Source of the DNA: DFXE01 sp032054765
GTDB lineage: Bacteria > Bacteroidota > Bacteroidia > Bacteroidales > Tannerellaceae
DNA: 64,000 nt
Assembly (NCBI GenBank): GCA_032054765.1
Contig: DAMBSC010000008.1
Location: 186,001-250,000 of the forward strand
Direction: 5' to 3'
Below, one piece after another: positions 61,466-64,000 of this stretch. The notes under the pieces were generated by a model. That model was not told where the DNA came from, searched no databases, and saw nothing but the letters and a program-made list of their open reading frames with translations. The translations under genes were made by a program, and so were the position numbers. How positions within the stretch are numbered: position 1 is the first letter of the stretch; each line of letters begins with the position of its first letter.

Positions 61466-62602
61466 ATGTCAGAAAAACAGATTTCATCTGCTGCCTTCGC
61501 AGATACAAAACCTCATTATAATATTCTAGACGGATTGCGCGGAATAGCCGCTATTACAGTAGTTTGTTTTCATTTATTTGAAGCTTTTGCAACAAGCCAT
61601 TTGGACCAAAAGATAAATCACGGTTACCTGGCTGTGGATTTTTTCTTCATATTATCAGGATTTGTGGTAGGATATGCATATGATGATCGTTGGAAAAACA
61701 TGAAAACGAGAGATTTCATTAAACGCAGAATCATACGTCTACAACCAATGGTTGTCATGGGAGCCATAATAGGTGCTTGTGCGTTTTATTTTCAGGGATG
61801 TCCTGTCTGGAATGTTTCACAAGTTACGTTCGGTGCACTTTTGATAGCTACACTTCTGAATGCTATGTTAATACCATCTACTCAAGGTTTTGAAGTCAGA
61901 GGTTTAGGAGAAATGTATCCCTTGAATGGTCCTACGTGGTCATTATTTTTTGAATATATAGGAAATATCTTATATGCACTGTTTATTCGAAAACTATCTA
62001 CTGTTGGGCTTAAGGTGTTAGTTTTCATAGCAGGATGTGGATTAGCTACTTTCGCCATATTCGGACCTTATGGAGATCTTTGTGCCGGATTTCAATTAAC
62101 AGGGAGGGAATTTACAGGAGGTTTTCTCCGCCTGCTTTTCTCTTTTTCAGCTGGTTTACTCTTATCCCGCCTCTTTAAGCCAATAAATATTAAAGGAGCC
62201 TTTTGGTTGTGTAGCTTGTCTGTAATCATTTTGTTATCTGTTCCTCGGATAGGAGGAGCCGAACACCTTTGGTTAAATGGCCTATATGATACATTATGTT
62301 GTATTATATTTTTTCCACTGATCGTTTATTTGGGTGCTTCGGGAAAAACCACAGATAAATACACCGTTCGTATATGTAAATTTTTGGGTGATATATCGTA
62401 TCCTTTATACATGGTACATTATCCATTCATTTATGTGTATTATGCATGGGTTAAGAATGAAAATCTCACTTTTAGTGAGTCTTTTCCCGGAGCTTTAGCT
62501 TTAGTTATAGGAAGTATTCTGTTAGCCTATGCTTGTATGAAACTTTATGATGAACCGATCCGTAAATATTTAACAAAACGATTTTTACACAAAAAAGATT
62601 AA
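61466..62602 (+). CDS. Acyltransferase family 3 membrane protein
   Basis: A 378-residue polytopic protein with about ten membrane segments. The N-terminal HYNILDGLRGIAAITVVCFHLFEAF carries the Arg and His typical of OafA/acyl_transf_3 enzymes, and GYLAVDFFFILSGFVVGYAY is the second signature. These enzymes acetylate or acylate sugars and other envelope molecules. It is divergent from the big minus-strand cluster, so a link to it is only possible by proximity. Confidence 0.85.
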   Translation: MSEKQISSAAFADTKPHYNILDGLRGIAAITVVCFHLFEAFATSHLDQKINHGYLAVDFFFILSGFVVGYAYDDRWKNMKTRDFIKRRIIRLQPMVVMGAIIGACAFYFQGCPVWNVSQVTFGALLIATLLNAMLIPSTQGFEVRGLGEMYPLNGPTWSLFFEYIGNILYALFIRKLSTVGLKVLVFIAGCGLATFAIFGPYGDLCAGFQLTGREFTGGFLRLLFSFSAGLLLSRLFKPINIKGAFWLCSLSVIILLSVPRIGGAEHLWLNGLYDTLCCIIFFPLIVYLGASGKTTDKYTVRICKFLGDISYPLYMVHYPFIYVYYAWVKNENLTFSESFPGALALVIGSILLAYACMKLYDEPIRKYLTKRFLHKKD

Positions 62603-62604
62603 TC

Positions 62605-62612
62605 TAATTTTG
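62605..62612 (+). promoter_or_regulatory. -7 box within the acyltransferase-Sel1 gap
   Basis: TAATTTTG fits TAnnTTTG, 18 bp before the ATG at 62631, so the secreted-protein gene can be transcribed on its own. Confidence 0.45.
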
Positions 62613-62630
62613 TGTCATTATAAAAATTTT

Positions 62631-63431
62631 ATGATGATGAACAAAACACTACACCCATTAATCATTCTTCTATTAATAGTCAATAGCTTAGAACATGTAA
62701 CTGCACAAGACTATTCAGTTTCTCTATCAGGAACTTTTCAACTTGATACGCAGGTGAAAGATGGATTTTATGATACTTTCGTCTTCGATGGAGCAGGAAA
62801 AGTTTATATTCATTCTTTTGCAGGATATAAAGGAGATTTTCTGCAAATAGGTGACACAGTTGTGGTATATCCTGATAAAAGTATTTTTACTTTCCTCTTG
62901 AAAGATGATAAAACATTGGAAGGAATCAACACATGGGTAGAAGGCCAGGTATTTAAAAGAATGGAAAACGACACGATTGTTACGCCCTCTCAGAACCCCA
63001 CTCCCGAATATGCTGCCCAGTTCTATGAGTTCTATACATTAACCGGACGAAATGCTCTCGATTTATCTACATATCTAAATATAAATGCAGATCCGACTTT
63101 AAACGCTTCTATGAAAAAACTTTGTGAAGAAGGTTTCTCTAAGGCATGTATCACAATGGCGAATGCATTAATGATGAAAAGTCCGGCACTTGTTTCGCTT
63201 TTCAGGAGTTCTGATGATAAAGAACAGAAATTCCCCCCCGACAAAGAGATTGTAGAGTATTACATCAAAGCTGTTGAATTAGGAGAACAGGATGGTATAG
63301 CTCAATTAGGCGCTTATTTCCTATTACTGGGCCATAAGGAGGAAGCAAGAAAAGTTTTTGAAAAGGGATGCGAACTGGGGCATGACGGATGCTGTCTTTC
63401 TTTATTTGGACTCAATATGGATGAAGAATAA
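62631..63431 (+). CDS. Secreted Sel1-like protein
   Basis: A 266-residue protein. I start it at the first of three ATG codons (62631); an upstream TTG would add seven residues and would lie within the -7 box. The signal peptide (HPLIILLLIVNSLEHVTAQ) is followed by a strand-rich part (about 25-115) and a C-terminal Sel1/TPR-type helical part (FSKACITMANALMM, then VEYYIKAVELGEQDGIAQLGAYF and ARKVFEKGCELGHDGCC). It is probably periplasmic or surface-exposed. Function unknown. Confidence 0.75.
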   Translation: MMMNKTLHPLIILLLIVNSLEHVTAQDYSVSLSGTFQLDTQVKDGFYDTFVFDGAGKVYIHSFAGYKGDFLQIGDTVVVYPDKSIFTFLLKDDKTLEGINTWVEGQVFKRMENDTIVTPSQNPTPEYAAQFYEFYTLTGRNALDLSTYLNINADPTLNASMKKLCEEGFSKACITMANALMMKSPALVSLFRSSDDKEQKFPPDKEIVEYYIKAVELGEQDGIAQLGAYFLLLGHKEEARKVFEKGCELGHDGCCLSLFGLNMDEE

Positions 63432-63596
63432 TTCACTATAACAATCATTTAAGTATCTGAAAATTTCAATTAGTCCAAAAACATCTAGAGTCTCAAAATC
63501 ATTAAAAAGCAAAACCGCGACATTATTCATAAAAGAGTTATAAATAAAATACAAATTTATGAATAATCAAATATTGATATGTATCATAAAAAAAGA

Positions 63597-63604
63597 TATA
63601 TTTG
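63597..63604 (+). promoter_or_regulatory. -7 box with -33 candidate
   Basis: TATATTTG fits TAnnTTTG, 22 bp before the ATG at 63627; a TTG at 63574-63576 is about 20 bp upstream as a -33 candidate. Confidence 0.55.
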
Positions 63605-63626
63605 TTATGAAAAAAATTTAATCACT

Positions 63627-64000
63627 ATGGAAAAAAACTTTGATTACAGCCAGGTTCCCCATACATTTATGCATTGTATCCATACACCATGTGTGCAAAA
63701 AAATGATTGTGTACGCTATCAACTGATGCAACATGTGACAGCTGAACGGGTATCACTTTTGATAGTCAATCCGGCTCATCTATCTGATGTTAGGGAGAAC
63801 TGCCCTCATTTTTTCGCAGATCAAACAGCACAGTTCGCCTTAGGTATCACGCATTTGCTGGATAATATACCTCATAAAAAAGCTATGCAGATCAGGAGCG
63901 AGCTTTATTCTTCTTTCGGAAAGAATACCTATTACCGTATTCGCAAAAAAGAACGCCTTATCCGGCCTGACGAACAAAACTATATCCGTCAACTTTTCGT
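63627..64000 (+). CDS. DUF6078-type protein, N-terminal part
   Basis: The frame starts at ATG 63627 and stays open to the right edge (124 codons). The N-terminus NFDYSQVPHTFMHCIHTPCVQKNDCVRYQLM has the spaced cysteines I associate with DUF6078 proteins of Bacteroidales, and RKKERLIRPDEQNYIRQLF near the end may continue into a helical part. No signal peptide; probably cytosolic. Function unknown. Confidence 0.7.
   Translation, partial: MEKNFDYSQVPHTFMHCIHTPCVQKNDCVRYQLMQHVTAERVSLLIVNPAHLSDVRENCPHFFADQTAQFALGITHLLDNIPHKKAMQIRSELYSSFGKNTYYRIRKKERLIRPDEQNYIRQLF

Overview
The window comes from a member of the Bacteroidales (Bacteroidota), perhaps a Parabacteroides-like gut species; the genus is a guess. 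The signs are Bmg/Btg-type mobilization genes, an IntDOT-like tyrosine recombinase, three LytTR/LytS signalling pairs, large outer-membrane beta-barrels, a DUF6078-type protein, and several -7 boxes of the form TAnnTTTG. There are no rRNA genes, no tRNA genes I could find, and no CRISPR array. The left 25 kb is clearly AT-rich; from about 26 kb to 61 kb the DNA is more GC-rich and almost every gene lies on the minus strand.

Region 1 (1-25.5 kb) is stacked mobile DNA. It starts with an unknown gene pair cut by the window edge. A first mobilization module follows (two HTH proteins, a frameshifted DUF3408 protein, MobC and a MobA/BmgA-type relaxase) with a SymE-type toxin, a fused nucleotidyltransferase-HEPN protein, and a two-gene OLD-ATPase/UvrD-helicase pair that looks like a large Gabija-type anti-phage system. 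Next come a receiver-less LytTR regulator, a LytS-type kinase and an outer-membrane protein. The only integrase follows, then a second cargo block (LytTR/LytS pair, a surface-repeat protein, a TonB-dependent-receptor-like barrel, a secreted protein), and a second mobilization module of BtgA/BtgB type. Three genes here each carry one extra base in a homopolymer.

Region 2 (25.5-30.1 kb) is chromosome-like: a truncated barrel protein, a LytTR/LytS pair, a CobW-family GTPase and an aquaglyceroporin.

Region 3 (30.1-61.2 kb, all minus strand) is the most striking part. Transcribed from right to left it encodes a ferredoxin, a radical SAM enzyme, a polyprenyl synthase fused to a cysteine-rich DUF116 domain, two alpha/alpha-toroid terpene-cyclase-like proteins (one with the class II DxDD acid motif), nine PQQ-like beta-propellers, two NHL-type beta-propellers, a NapG-like twin-arginine ferredoxin, a NapH-like membrane iron-sulfur protein, a fused NuoE-NuoF-ferredoxin NADH dehydrogenase with a GltD-like iron-sulfur partner, a LolCDE/MacB-like ABC transporter, and a glycosyltransferase. 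Overlapping or nearly abutting genes suggest about three operons. My reading, which is inference, is an envelope system in which a cyclised polyprenoid is made and electrons from NADH cross the inner membrane to periplasmic proteins that include the propellers.

Three short tandem arrays of palindromes, each with exactly 22-bp period but different sequences, sit downstream of propeller genes and upstream of the next gene on the same strand (29.84, 39.08 and 52.48 kb). Two genes end inside perfect inverted repeats. The right end (61.4-64 kb) holds plus-strand genes for an acyltransferase, a secreted Sel1-like protein and the start of a DUF6078-type protein. The assembly has one 52-N gap at 49611-49662, inside a propeller gene.
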